From Provencibacterium sp. (GTDB lineage Bacteria; Bacillota; Clostridia; Oscillospirales; Ruminococcaceae): a DNA stretch of 64,000 nucleotides. How positions within the stretch are numbered: position 1 is the stretch's first letter; each line of letters opens with the position of its first letter. Positions 49,800-59,986 of this stretch are shown here, piece by piece. The DNA lies in assembly GCA_022792175.1 (NCBI GenBank), contig JAAWAN010000007.1, positions 1-64,000 on the forward strand, read 5' to 3'. Position numbers and translations under genes: made by a program. The notes under the pieces were generated by a model. The model did no database searches, was not told where the DNA came from, and worked only from the letters and a program-made list of their open reading frames with translations.

Positions 49800-51113
49800 T
49801 CAAATGCGCTCAAAATAAAACTCCCGCTCAAAATGCAGGCGGTCGGCCGCCTTTTCGGCCGCCCGGCACTCCTGCCGCTTTTCTGCCAGATAGCTCTCGA
49901 GCGTACGCTCCGGCAGCAGCCGGCGGATAAAGGCGCTCTCCCCGGCCCGCTCAAGCGCCTCCTCCAGGCTTTTGGGCAGCTCGGGCAGTCCTGCGGCGCG
50001 CCCCGTTTCGCTGTAAAGGTCAAAGCTGGCCTCCCCGGGCAGGCGCAGCTCCTCCTTTACCCCCTCCAGGCCCGCCTCCAGCAGCAGCATAAAACAGAGG
50101 TAGGGGTTGCAGGCCGGGTCGGGAGAGCGCAGCTCCATGCGGCCATAGGGTCCGCAGGCGGCGGGAATGCGCACCAGCTGCGAACGGTTCTGCCTGCTCC
50201 AGGAGACAAAGCGCGGCGCCTCAAAGGCGCCGAAACGCCGGTAGGAATTTGTCAGCGGGTTTAAAAAGGCGGTCATTTCCGGGACGCGGCGCAGAATGCC
50301 CGCCGTAAACCCCTCCGCCTTGCCGGAGGGCGCCTCCCCGCCCCGAAAGAGGTTCACCCCGTTTTCATGCAGCGAAAGGTTCACATGCAGCCCGCTGCCG
50401 CTCTCCTCCTCAAATGGCTTGGGCATGAACGAGGCATATAGCCCGCTGCGGGCGGCAATCGCCTTGACGACCGCCCGGAAGGCGACGAGATTGTCCGCAG
50501 CGGTCAGAATGTCGGCATAGCGGAAATCAATCTCGTTCTGGCCGGGGCCCTGCTCATGGTGGGAGCTTTCCGGCAAAATCCCCATCTCCATGAGGCTTAA
50601 ACAGATATCCCGCCGGACATTCTCCCCCCGATCGAGCGGGGCGATATCGAAATAGCCGCCCCGGTCGTGCGGCAAAAAGGAGGGGCGCCCCTCCTCATCC
50701 GCCTGAAAGAGGTAAAACTCGCATTCCGGCCCTGCCTTGCAGCTGTAGCCCTGCCCGGCCGCACGCCGGACGCTTTCGCGCAAAAGAAAGCGCATATCCC
50801 CCTCAAACGGCCGCCCGTCCGGCCGGCGGACAGAGCAGAAAAAACGCACAACGCTCCCCTGGCTCGGCCGCCAGGGGAGGATAGAGAGGGTCGCCGGATC
50901 GGGGACGAGAAAAAGATCCGACTCTTCAACATTCATAAAGCCGCGTATCGCGCTTGCATCAAACGAAATGCCGCTTTCAAATGCGCGCTCCAGCTCATGC
51001 GGCATAATGGAAACATTCTTCTGCATACCGAAGATATCGCAGAAGGCCAGGCGGATAAACTTGACGTCATTCTCCCGCACAAACTGCAGAACCTCGCTCA
51101 TCGTATGATCCAT
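49800..51113 (-). CDS. glnA: Glutamine synthetase, type I
   Basis: This 437-residue enzyme makes glutamine from glutamate, ammonia and ATP. The N-terminal beta-grasp (VKFIRLAFCDIFGMQKN) and catalytic motifs (AGPECEFYLF, SSHHEQGPGQNEIDF, GSGLHVNLSL, NRSQLVRIP, MELRSPDPACNPYL) are complete. Length fits the short GSI-alpha type of Firmicutes, regulated by feedback rather than adenylylation. ATG 51113 has AAGGAG eight bases upstream. It lies between glutamate synthase genes and the ANTAR regulator. A second, GSIII enzyme is encoded divergently nearby. Confidence 0.94.
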   Translation of the reverse strand: MDHTMSEVLQFVRENDVKFIRLAFCDIFGMQKNVSIMPHELERAFESGISFDASAIRGFMNVEESDLFLVPDPATLSILPWRPSQGSVVRFFCSVRRPDGRPFEGDMRFLLRESVRRAAGQGYSCKAGPECEFYLFQADEEGRPSFLPHDRGGYFDIAPLDRGENVRRDICLSLMEMGILPESSHHEQGPGQNEIDFRYADILTAADNLVAFRAVVKAIAARSGLYASFMPKPFEEESGSGLHVNLSLHENGVNLFRGGEAPSGKAEGFTAGILRRVPEMTAFLNPLTNSYRRFGAFEAPRFVSWSRQNRSQLVRIPAACGPYGRMELRSPDPACNPYLCFMLLLEAGLEGVKEELRLPGEASFDLYSETGRAAGLPELPKSLEEALERAGESAFIRRLLPERTLESYLAEKRQECRAAEKAADRLHFEREFYFERI

Positions 51114-51197
51114 TCGCTTTTCTCCTTTTTGTTTTCATGGAAGGGTGCCGGCCCTCTCATCCGGCCATCCGCCGCAGAAGGCTTTTGCGCGGCGCCT

Positions 51198-51923
51198 TTA
51201 ACCCCCGTTTGGCGTATAGAGCCTGCGGTAGGGGTTTTGGGTATTGGGAGAGAGCACCCAGAACTCCTCGGGGGAGAGGGCCGTTTTCGCTTCTCTAAAA
51301 TACCCCCGGAATTCCTCAAGAAGCGGCAGCAGCGCCTGCCAGTCCGCCTCTTTCGCCCTGCGGGCCTTTACCTGTTCGGGCAGGTCGGCCAGGGGCGCCT
51401 GCTGCCGGAGGAAAATCCGTCCGCCGTGCATGCCGGTGCCGCAGAAGTTGCCCACTGCCGCCGCCTCCTTTTGCAGGTTGAGGAGGACAATCGTTCCCCC
51501 CGCCTGGTATTCGCCGAGAAAGCTGCCCGCGCAGCCGCCGGCAATCAGCACCGGGCACTTGCTCTGATACTGCTTCATATGGATGCCCGCGCGGTAGCCG
51601 ATATCCCCCTCGATGAAGATGCTCCCGCCGCGCATGGCGTAGCCCACCGCATCCCCCGCCCGGCCATGGACCACAATCCGGCCGCTGTCCATCGTATCGC
51701 CCAGCGCATCCTGCGCATTGCCGAACACCTCAATCTCACTGCCGCACAGATAGGCGCCCAGCGCGTTGCCCGCCGTTCCATAAACGGCCAGCCTTTTGCC
51801 CGCAAGCCCATCGCCGATATAGCGCTGGCCGTTGCAGCCGGTAATGGTGATTTCCCTCTCCGGGCAGGCGCGCACCGCCTCGTTGAGCTGCAAAAAATCC
51901 TTCCCCGCCGCATCAATATGCAT
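51198..51923 (-). CDS. Glutamate synthase GXGXG-domain subunit (GltB C-terminal part)
   Basis: This 241-residue protein is the right-handed beta-helix GXGXG domain of glutamate synthase. Repeated Gly-x-x-Gly turns run through residues 25-170 (GDGLAGKRLAVYG, GDTMDSGRIVVHG, GDAVGYAMRGGSIFIEG). In classical GltB this is the C-terminal domain; here it is a separate subunit, as in archaeal-type and many clostridial enzymes. It links ammonia channelling to the FMN domain. ATG 51923 has GGGGAGG upstream; the frame to 52037 is not coding. Confidence 0.87.
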   Translation of the reverse strand: MHIDAAGKDFLQLNEAVRACPEREITITGCNGQRYIGDGLAGKRLAVYGTAGNALGAYLCGSEIEVFGNAQDALGDTMDSGRIVVHGRAGDAVGYAMRGGSIFIEGDIGYRAGIHMKQYQSKCPVLIAGGCAGSFLGEYQAGGTIVLLNLQKEAAAVGNFCGTGMHGGRIFLRQQAPLADLPEQVKARRAKEADWQALLPLLEEFRGYFREAKTALSPEEFWVLSPNTQNPYRRLYTPNGG

Positions 51924-52061
51924 CGCCGCATCCTCCCCTTTTTCCTGTCCTGTATCCTCCGCTTTTTCCCAGGCTGCGGCGCCATTTCGGCCAGAGAAGC
52001 CGGAAAAAAGTGCAGTGCTCCCGCATAATGCAGGCAAAAGCCTGAATAAAAAGCCTCTTTT

Positions 52062-53567
52062 TTATTCGCCCGCATGCTTTACGCCTAAAATGGCAAGCTC
52101 CAGCCCGGTGAGGCCCACTCCGCGCAGCATCAGCCGGTTGCCGCGAAGCGCCTCTATCGAGTTTATCCCCATGCCGCCCATCATCTCTTTTATCTCGTGC
52201 GTCCAAGCCTCTATGAGGTTCTGCAGCCGCTGCGCGCCCTCGAGCGGGTCGAGCCGGGCGCTGAGCTCGGGCAGCTGGGTGGCAATACCCCAGCCACATT
52301 TTCCCGCCTGGCAGCTGCGGCAGAGGTGGCAGCCGAGCGCGAGAAGAGCGGCCGTTCCGATATAAACGGCGTCCGCCCCCAGCGCGATGGCCTTGATGAC
52401 ATCGGCGCTCGAGCGGATGCTTCCGCCCGCAATGAGTGAAACGCTGCCGCGTATCCCCTCATCGCGCAGTCGCTGGTCAACGCTCGCGAGCGCCAGCTCG
52501 ATGGGAATGCCGACATGGTCGCGAATGCGGGTGGGCGCTGCGCCGGTGCCGCCGCGAAACCCGTCGATGGCAATGATGTCCGCGCCGCTTCTCGCAATGC
52601 CGCTGGCGATCGCCGCAATATTGTGCACCGCCGCCGCCTTGACAATCACCGGCTTTTGATAGCCGGTCGCCTCCTTAAGCGAATAGACCAGCTGCCGCAG
52701 GTCCTCAATCGAATAGATATCGTGGTGCGGGGCGGGGGAAATGGCGTCGCTCCCCTCGGGAATCATGCGGGTGGCCGAAACGTCGCCCACAATCTTCGTC
52801 CCCGGCAGATGGCCGCCGATGCCCGGCTTCGCCCCCTGCCCCATCTTGATTTCAATCGCCGCCCCCGCTTCGAGATATTCCCGGTGCACCCCGAAGCGGC
52901 CGGAGGCCACCTGCACAATCGTATTTTCCCCATAGGGATAAAAATCCCTGTGCAGCCCGCCCTCGCCGGTGTTGTAGCAGGTGCCGAGCGCCCTGGCCGC
53001 CCGCGCGAGGCTCTCATGGGCATTATAGCTGATAGAGCCATAGCTCATCGCCGAAAAGAGGATAGGAACAGCTAGGTCGAGCTGGGGCGGCAGCGCTGTT
53101 TTGAGCCGGCCGTTTTCATCCCGCTCGATATGGTCCGGCTTTCTGCCCAAAAAGGTGCGGGTCTCCATCGGCTCGCGCAGCGGGTCGATGGAAGGATTGG
53201 TCACCTGCGAAGCGTTTATCAGCAGCTTGTCAAAATAGACCGGGTAGCGCTCGGGATTGCCCATGGAGGAGAGGAGCACCCCGCCGCTTTGGGCCTGCCG
53301 GTAGAGCGAGCGGATGCAGCTGGCGCTCCAGTTGTCGTTTTCCCGCAGCGCATTTTCGCTCTTCACAATCTGAATGGCCCGCACCGGGCAGCAGGCAACG
53401 CACCGCTGGCAGTTGACGCAGTTTTTTTCATCGCTTACCATCCGCTGCAGCTTTTCGTCATAGCGGGTCACCCCGTTCGCGCACTGGCGCTCACAGATGC
53501 GGCAGCGGGTGCATTTCCCGTCATCCCGCCGCAGGGTAAATTCCGGATAGATAAGGTCTATCTGCAT
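52062..53567 (-). CDS. Glutamate synthase FMN/iron-sulfur subunit (GltB central domain)
   Basis: This 501-residue protein has an N-terminal ferredoxin-like segment with two 4Fe-4S motifs (CTRCRICERQC near residue 19 and CVNCQRCVACCP near residue 50). The FMN-binding glutamate synthase barrel follows (SYGSISYNAHESLARAA; GQGAKPGIGGHLPG; ADIIAIDGFRGGTGAAP). It reduces 2-oxoglutarate and ammonia to glutamate. The separate amidotransferase gene overlaps its start by ten bases. The electron donor is probably ferredoxin or NADPH via a GltD-like partner not in the window. Confidence 0.9.
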   Translation of the reverse strand: MQIDLIYPEFTLRRDDGKCTRCRICERQCANGVTRYDEKLQRMVSDEKNCVNCQRCVACCPVRAIQIVKSENALRENDNWSASCIRSLYRQAQSGGVLLSSMGNPERYPVYFDKLLINASQVTNPSIDPLREPMETRTFLGRKPDHIERDENGRLKTALPPQLDLAVPILFSAMSYGSISYNAHESLARAARALGTCYNTGEGGLHRDFYPYGENTIVQVASGRFGVHREYLEAGAAIEIKMGQGAKPGIGGHLPGTKIVGDVSATRMIPEGSDAISPAPHHDIYSIEDLRQLVYSLKEATGYQKPVIVKAAAVHNIAAIASGIARSGADIIAIDGFRGGTGAAPTRIRDHVGIPIELALASVDQRLRDEGIRGSVSLIAGGSIRSSADVIKAIALGADAVYIGTAALLALGCHLCRSCQAGKCGWGIATQLPELSARLDPLEGAQRLQNLIEAWTHEIKEMMGGMGINSIEALRGNRLMLRGVGLTGLELAILGVKHAGE

Positions 53568-54676
53568 TTTCTCCCCGCCTCCTTTTCTGCTGCCGCATTC
53601 AGCCGCACAATGACCGGCTCGCCGCCCCTCGGCGCATACAGCCGGTCGGGGTGGGCTTCAAGGGCGCGTATCGCGCATTCCTCGCTGGCGGCATAGACCC
53701 GATCCCCCTTTTCGGCGACCACCATCGAGCGCAGCTTTAAGCGATCCTGCAGCGCCATCATCCCGCCCTCAAAGCCGAGCAGGATGGAAAACGGGCCGTT
53801 AATCAGCAGACTCCCATAGGCGCAGCGAAGAAAGGTTTCCATCTCCTGCTCCTCTGGGGTCTTGTGGGAGATTGTCTGCCAGAAGGAGGCGGCAATCACC
53901 TTTGCGGTCTCCTCGAGCGTCAGCCCCTGGCGGCGCACCAGATAATCTATCATATAGGTAATAACCTCGGTATCGGTCTGCAGCGTACACTTGTAGCCCA
54001 TCATTTCAATGGTGCGCCGGTTGGCATCATAGGAGGAGATTTCCCCGTTATGAACGACCGAATAGTCGAGCAGCGCAAAGGGATGCGCCCCGCCCCACCA
54101 GCCGGGGGTGTTGGTCGGGTAGCGGCCGTGCGCCGTCCAACAGTAGCCGGCATATTCCTCCAGCCGGTAAAACTGCCCGATATCCTCCGGATAGCCAACC
54201 CCCTTGAAGACCCCCATATTTTTGCCGCTCGAAAAGATGTAGGCGCCCTTTATCGTATGGTTGACCCGGTTGACGCAGCGCACCACAAACTCCCGCTCGT
54301 CCAGCTGGCTTGCCTGCAGCCGGGTGGGCAGAGGGGAAACAAAATAGCGCCAGATCATCGGCTCATCGGTAATGGCGGGGTGCTTGCGCGTTGGAATCTT
54401 CGAAAGGTTGCCAATATCAAAATGCCGCTCGATGAACTCCTCGCAGGCGCTCTTTGCCGCCGGCTGCTCATAAAACACATGAAAGGCATACAGCTCCTTA
54501 TACTGCGGATAGATGCCATAGCCCGCAAAGCCGCCGCCCAAGCCGTTCGAGCGCTCGTGCATGGTGGAAATGCTGCGGATAATGCTCTCTCCGCCGATCG
54601 CCTCGCCCTCCTTCGAAAAGATACCTGAGATGGCGCAGCCGGAAGGAATCCGCTCTTCCCCCTCCCGCAAAAACAT
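53558..54676 (-). CDS. Glutamate synthase class II glutamine amidotransferase subunit (GltB N-terminal domain)
   Basis: This 372-residue protein is the glutaminase part of a three-subunit glutamate synthase. The N-terminal nucleophile should be Cys15 in PSGCAISGIF, exposed after removal of a short propeptide. GYCWTAHGRYPTNTPGWWGG and FALLDYSVVHNGEISSYD are typical of the class II fold. ATG 54676 gives this short propeptide. It is the first gene of a directon that runs to dapL and has a leader with a strong terminator. Confidence 0.9.
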   Translation of the reverse strand: MFLREGEERIPSGCAISGIFSKEGEAIGGESIIRSISTMHERSNGLGGGFAGYGIYPQYKELYAFHVFYEQPAAKSACEEFIERHFDIGNLSKIPTRKHPAITDEPMIWRYFVSPLPTRLQASQLDEREFVVRCVNRVNHTIKGAYIFSSGKNMGVFKGVGYPEDIGQFYRLEEYAGYCWTAHGRYPTNTPGWWGGAHPFALLDYSVVHNGEISSYDANRRTIEMMGYKCTLQTDTEVITYMIDYLVRRQGLTLEETAKVIAASFWQTISHKTPEEQEMETFLRCAYGSLLINGPFSILLGFEGGMMALQDRLKLRSMVVAEKGDRVYAASEECAIRALEAHPDRLYAPRGGEPVIVRLNAAAEKEAGRKCR

Positions 54677-54755
54677 AGGAGGCTCCACTCCTTTCCTCTT
54701 TCCGCCCGCCATCCGGCAGGCCGGTAAAATTATGCAGGATATTTTGTCTTTTTAC

Positions 54756-54811
54756 AAAAAAAGAGCGTTCATCCCCCGGTGCAGCCATCCGCTCCACCCG
54801 GTGATGAACGC
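54756..54811 (-). terminator. Leader terminator (attenuator) of the glt operon
   Basis: On the minus strand GCGTTCATC and GATGAACGC close a long hairpin with further inner pairing, followed by TCTTTTTTT. It lies between the promoter at 54828-54857 and the first gene at 54676, so most transcripts should stop here unless antitermination occurs. Confidence 0.85.
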
Positions 54812-54821
54812 CATTGTCCAT
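54804..54821 (-). promoter_or_regulatory. ANTAR-type antiterminator hairpin, glt leader
   Basis: On the minus strand ATGGAC pairs with GTTCAT (one G-U pair) around the hexaloop AATGGC. A at loop position 1 and G at position 4 fit the ANTAR-binding rule. Its 3' arm is part of the terminator's 5' arm, so the two structures exclude each other. I found no second hairpin before the transcript start. Confidence 0.6.
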
Positions 54822-54827
54822 GGGTTT

Positions 54828-54857
54828 ATTATAGCGCCGCGCCAGAGTTTCTGTCAA
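54828..54857 (-). promoter_or_regulatory. Promoter of the glt operon
   Basis: On the minus strand a perfect TTGACA and a perfect TATAAT are 18 bases apart. Confidence 0.85.
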
Positions 54858-54967
54858 CCAAAAATGCAGCAAAAATTTTTATTCCTGCAAAACCGGCAAA
54901 AATCATGAAGCCTTTAAAGGGTGCCGCAGTTTTAACGGCAAAGATTCACAAACCTTCTGAAAGGCGC

Positions 54968-54997
54968 TTGACAACCCGGGAGGACGGGCGCTATAAT
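54968..54997 (+). promoter_or_regulatory. Promoter of glnN
   Basis: A perfect TTGACA and a perfect TATAAT are 18 bases apart, the same architecture as the divergent glt promoter 110 bases away. Confidence 0.85.
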
Positions 54998-55009
54998 GGG
55001 CGGCGTAAA

Positions 55010-55023
55010 CAGCAAAGGCGCTG
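55010..55023 (+). promoter_or_regulatory. ANTAR-type antiterminator hairpin, glnN leader
   Basis: CAGC pairs with GCTG around the hexaloop AAAGGC, which again has A1 and G4. The 3' arm and most of the loop belong to the 5' arm of the terminator that follows. Only one such hairpin is visible. Confidence 0.55.
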
Positions 55024-55053
55024 CGGGGCAATCCCCGCGGCGCCTTCTTTTTT
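55015..55053 (+). terminator. Leader terminator (attenuator) of glnN
   Basis: AAGGCGC(T)GCGGGG pairs with CCCCGC GGCGCCTT around CAAT, followed by CTTTTTT. It stands about 20 bases after the promoter and 50 bases before the glnN start. Confidence 0.88.
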
Positions 55054-55102
55054 GCAGGTCCCCCCGGGCCGGCCATCCCACCTACTCAAGGAGGTAGCGA
55101 AA

Positions 55103-57202
<2,100 letters not shown>

Positions 57203-57216
57203 AAAAAGATAAAACA

Positions 57217-57241
57217 CCGAAAGGCCGGCACAACGGCGTGT
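57217..57241 (+). promoter_or_regulatory. Tandem ANTAR-type hexaloop hairpins before amt-PII
   Basis: Two adjacent small hairpins are possible: CCG-AAAGGC-CGG and CAC-AACGGC-GTG. Both loops have six bases with A1 and G4, the paired-hexaloop pattern of ANTAR target RNAs. The stems are short (three to four pairs). The second hairpin overlaps the 5' arm of the terminator at 57233. Confidence 0.58.
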
Positions 57242-57281
57242 GTTTCGCCTCTTAAAGAAGAGGGAGCGCACGCCGTTTTTA
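57233..57281 (+). terminator. Terminator between glnN and amt-PII
   Basis: ACGGCGTG pairs with CACGCCGT, with an inner CCTCTT/AAGAGG hairpin, followed by TTTTTAT. It could end glnN transcripts and also gate read-through into amt-PII. Confidence 0.85.
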
Positions 57282-57322
57282 TATGGATTCAGAGGAACAA
57301 TCTTTGAGAAGGCGCTTTTATC

Positions 57323-58729
57323 GTGTATTCATCGGTAGATACCATCTGGGTGCTGCTGGGCACAGCGCTTGTTTTCTTCATGAAGGCGGGCTTCGCCATG
57401 GTGGAGACCGGCTTTACCCGCGCGAAAAACGCAGGCAACATCGTCATGAAAAACCTGATGGACTTTTGTCTCGGAACGCCCATCTTCTGGCTTATCGGCT
57501 TCGGCATCATGTTCGGGGCAGGAAACGGCTTTTGGGGTTGGCTAGACCCTCTGGTGCGGGCGGACTACTCTTTTTTGGGACTCAGCTTCCCGCTCCCCGT
57601 CTATCTCGTTTTCCAGACGGTCTTCTGTGCGACGGCGGCCACCATCGTCTCCGGGGCCATGGCCGAGCGCACCCGATTTTCCGCCTACTGTATCTACAGT
57701 ATGGTGATAAGCGCCGTTATCTATCCCATCTCCGGGCACTGGATCCGGGGCGGGGGATGGCTTTCCCAGCTCGGCTTTCATGACTTTGCCGGCTCAACCG
57801 CCGTTCACATGGTCGGCGGTGTGGCCGCGCTCACCGGCGCAAAAATCCTCAGGCCGCGCCTGGGCAAATATGATAAGCAGGGGAACCCCCGCGCCATTTT
57901 GGGCCACAGCCTGACGCTCGGCGGGCTGGTCGCCATTACGGCGGGCTGCGATCTGGTCTCCCCCTCGGCGCCGTGGGCCGTGCATGGCATGTGCGGCGCG
58001 GCGGGCACGCTGCTCATTGGCCTGCTGGCGCTCGACGGGGGCCTTCTCTATGGCGGCATGCACTTTTTCCTCGTGCAGCTTTTAGGGGTCGCCAGCGTTA
58101 TCCTCTGGGGGGCCGTCACCATGACCGCTGTTTTTGCCCTCATCAAAAAGGCCATCGGCCTGTGGGTTTCCGAGGCGGAGGAGATTGCCGGACTGGATAT
58201 CATCGAGCACGGCCTCGTCAGCAGCTATGCCGATTTCGCGCCGGCAGGCGCGGTTCCCGGCATTCTGGGCGCAGGGAGCTCTTTGGAGGCGGTTTCCCCG
58301 CAGGCGGCGGTGCCGGTCGTGGCCCTCGAAGAGCCGAAGGCCGCACAGCGGCAGGTCGCCGGAAAGCCGGATGTCTACACCAAACTGGTGGTTATTTTTA
58401 AACAGAGCCGGTTTGAAAAGTTTAAAGCGGCGATGGAGGAAATCGGCATCACCGGCATGACGCTCACACAGGTGCTCGGCTGCGGGATGCAGAAGGGGGC
58501 AAACGAGTTTTACCGCGGCATTCCGGTGGAAATGGGCCTGCTGCCGAAGGTGCAGGTGGAGATTGTCGTCTGCAAGGTGCCGGTGCAGACGGTGATTGAT
58601 GCTGCCCGGCATGCGCCCTACACCGGCCACATCGGGGACGGGAAAATCTTCGTTTATAATGTAGAGAATGTTATCAAAATCCGCACCGGGCAGCAGGGGT
58701 ATGATGCGCTGCAGGATGAAAACGAATAA
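57323..58729 (+). CDS. Ammonium transporter Amt fused to a PII (GlnK) domain, Amt part shortened
   Basis: This 468-residue protein starts with an Amt domain (VDTIWVLLGTALVFFMKAGF; GSTAVHMVGGVAALTG with the first pore His). A linker follows at about residues 305-348, and a PII domain at about 350-465 (VYTKLVVIFKQSR, T-loop GANEFYRG, GDGKIFVY). Compared with clostridial Amt proteins, about 75-80 residues are missing between HSLTLG and GLVAITAGCD, and about 20-25 between CDLVSPSA and WAVHGMCG, roughly membrane helices 6-7 and 9. The frame is intact. Whether it still conducts ammonium is doubtful. The start is GTG 57323 with a weak GAGAAGG site. Confidence 0.85.
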   Translation: MYSSVDTIWVLLGTALVFFMKAGFAMVETGFTRAKNAGNIVMKNLMDFCLGTPIFWLIGFGIMFGAGNGFWGWLDPLVRADYSFLGLSFPLPVYLVFQTVFCATAATIVSGAMAERTRFSAYCIYSMVISAVIYPISGHWIRGGGWLSQLGFHDFAGSTAVHMVGGVAALTGAKILRPRLGKYDKQGNPRAILGHSLTLGGLVAITAGCDLVSPSAPWAVHGMCGAAGTLLIGLLALDGGLLYGGMHFFLVQLLGVASVILWGAVTMTAVFALIKKAIGLWVSEAEEIAGLDIIEHGLVSSYADFAPAGAVPGILGAGSSLEAVSPQAAVPVVALEEPKAAQRQVAGKPDVYTKLVVIFKQSRFEKFKAAMEEIGITGMTLTQVLGCGMQKGANEFYRGIPVEMGLLPKVQVEIVVCKVPVQTVIDAARHAPYTGHIGDGKIFVYNVENVIKIRTGQQGYDALQDENE

Positions 58730-58733
58730 GCCG

Positions 58734-58773
58734 ATAGGCGCTGCGAAGCGAAAGGCCCGCCCGCAGCGCCTAT
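58734..58773 (+). terminator. Terminator-like hairpin after amt-PII
   Basis: ATAGGCGCTGCG pairs perfectly with CGCAGCGCCTAT around a 16-base loop. The T-run after it is poor (TCT), so termination may be weak. Confidence 0.5.
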
Positions 58774-58788
58774 TCTCCACAGTGCATA

Positions 58789-58817
58789 TTTACATTTCGC
58801 CTTTTTTCCCCTATAAT
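58789..58817 (+). promoter_or_regulatory. Promoter of the AEC transporter gene
   Basis: TTTACA and a perfect TATAAT are 17 bases apart. Confidence 0.75.
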
Positions 58818-58907
58818 GAGGGCAATGTCCGGAGACTCTCCTTGCCGCGGCGCCGCCGGAGGGGCCGCGGGCGGGAAAACAAAGCACAAAAAGGCTGGGA
58901 TGGTTTC

Positions 58908-59840
58908 ATGATCGTTATTCCTCTGATGCAGAAGATTGCCGAGCTGTTTTTGATTCTGTTCACTACTGCAGGGCTGGTGAAGGCCGGGATGCTGAAATCC
59001 GAAGACAGCCGGGTGCTCTCGCGGCTCTCGCTGTATTTCGTAACGCCCTGCGTTATTTTCAACTCCTTTCAGAAGGAGCTGACGCCTGAGGTGCAGCAGG
59101 GGCTTCTGATGACGGTTCTGCTGGCGGTCTGCTTTCACATTCTTTATATTCTCATCGCCGGGCTGCTGCGCCCTATCTGGAAAGCTACCGAGGTCGAGCG
59201 CGCGTCGATCATCTTTACCAATGCGGGCAATCTGATCATTCCCATCGTCGCTTACGTTCTGGGACAGGAATGGGTCATTTATGTCAGCGGGTATATTGTT
59301 GTTTTTAACGTCCTGTTCTGGACGTATGGCGTGCGGCTGTTTGACCGCGAAAGCAGTCCCGACATCAGAAAAATCCTCCTGAACCCGAATCTTCTGGCCG
59401 TGGCCTGCGGGCTTGTCTGCCTGTTCGCCGGCATTCGCCTGCCCGGCCCGGTAGCCATTGCCTTTAACGATGTGGCGGCCATGATAGGGCCGCTCAGCAT
59501 GATGATTACCGGCATGGTGGTCAGCGGCATGAAGCTGCGGGACATCACCGGCAATCTGAGGGTCTGGCTGGTGATTTTCTTTCGCATGGTGCTCTGCTCC
59601 GGCATCGCCGTCGCTTTTGCCGTGCTGACCGGGATGCCGCAGAGGATCGTTTCCGGCCCCTCCATCGTCATGATTTCCCTGCTGTCTGCCATCGCGCCCT
59701 CAGCCTCCAACATCAACCAGGTAGCTATCCTTTACCACAAGAATGAAAAATATGCTTCCGCCATCAACGTACTGTCTACCCTTTCCTGCATGCTCACCAT
59801 GCCGCTGTGGATAATGGTCTACGAACTGCTTATCCGCTAA
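58908..59840 (+). CDS. AEC family transporter (auxin efflux carrier type)
   Basis: This 310-residue protein is very hydrophobic, with about ten membrane segments in two groups of five around a central hydrophilic loop. The opening LFLILFTTAGLVKAGML and the closing SASNINQVAILYHKNEKYAS are typical of bacterial AEC transporters such as malate or auxin carriers. The substrate is unknown. The frame is open to 58668, but the hydrophobic start at ATG 58908, behind GGGATGG, is the only sensible one. It has its own promoter. Confidence 0.83.
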   Translation: MIVIPLMQKIAELFLILFTTAGLVKAGMLKSEDSRVLSRLSLYFVTPCVIFNSFQKELTPEVQQGLLMTVLLAVCFHILYILIAGLLRPIWKATEVERASIIFTNAGNLIIPIVAYVLGQEWVIYVSGYIVVFNVLFWTYGVRLFDRESSPDIRKILLNPNLLAVACGLVCLFAGIRLPGPVAIAFNDVAAMIGPLSMMITGMVVSGMKLRDITGNLRVWLVIFFRMVLCSGIAVAFAVLTGMPQRIVSGPSIVMISLLSAIAPSASNINQVAILYHKNEKYASAINVLSTLSCMLTMPLWIMVYELLIR

Positions 59841-59868
59841 AAAATCCGCAAGACCTTCAGTGAATAAA

Positions 59869-59932
59869 TGAAAGATGTCAAAGGGCGCGCTGCAAAGCTG
59901 TCGGTTTGCAGCGCGCCCTTTGACATCTTTCA
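59869..59932. repeat. Perfect 28-base-arm palindrome, family A-like copy 4
   Basis: Two exactly complementary 28-base arms (centre TGCAAA-gctgtcgg-TTTGCA, outer part GATGTCAAAGGGCGCGC) lie between the convergent AEC and gluQRS genes. No T-run follows on the plus strand. It shares the AAGGGC-n-CTGCAAA layout with the palindromes at 18706 and 39597. Confidence 0.82.
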
Positions 59933-59986
59933 AAAAAATCCAGCGGTCCGGTTTATTCGAGCGTTTTAAAGGTTTTTAACCCTGCC

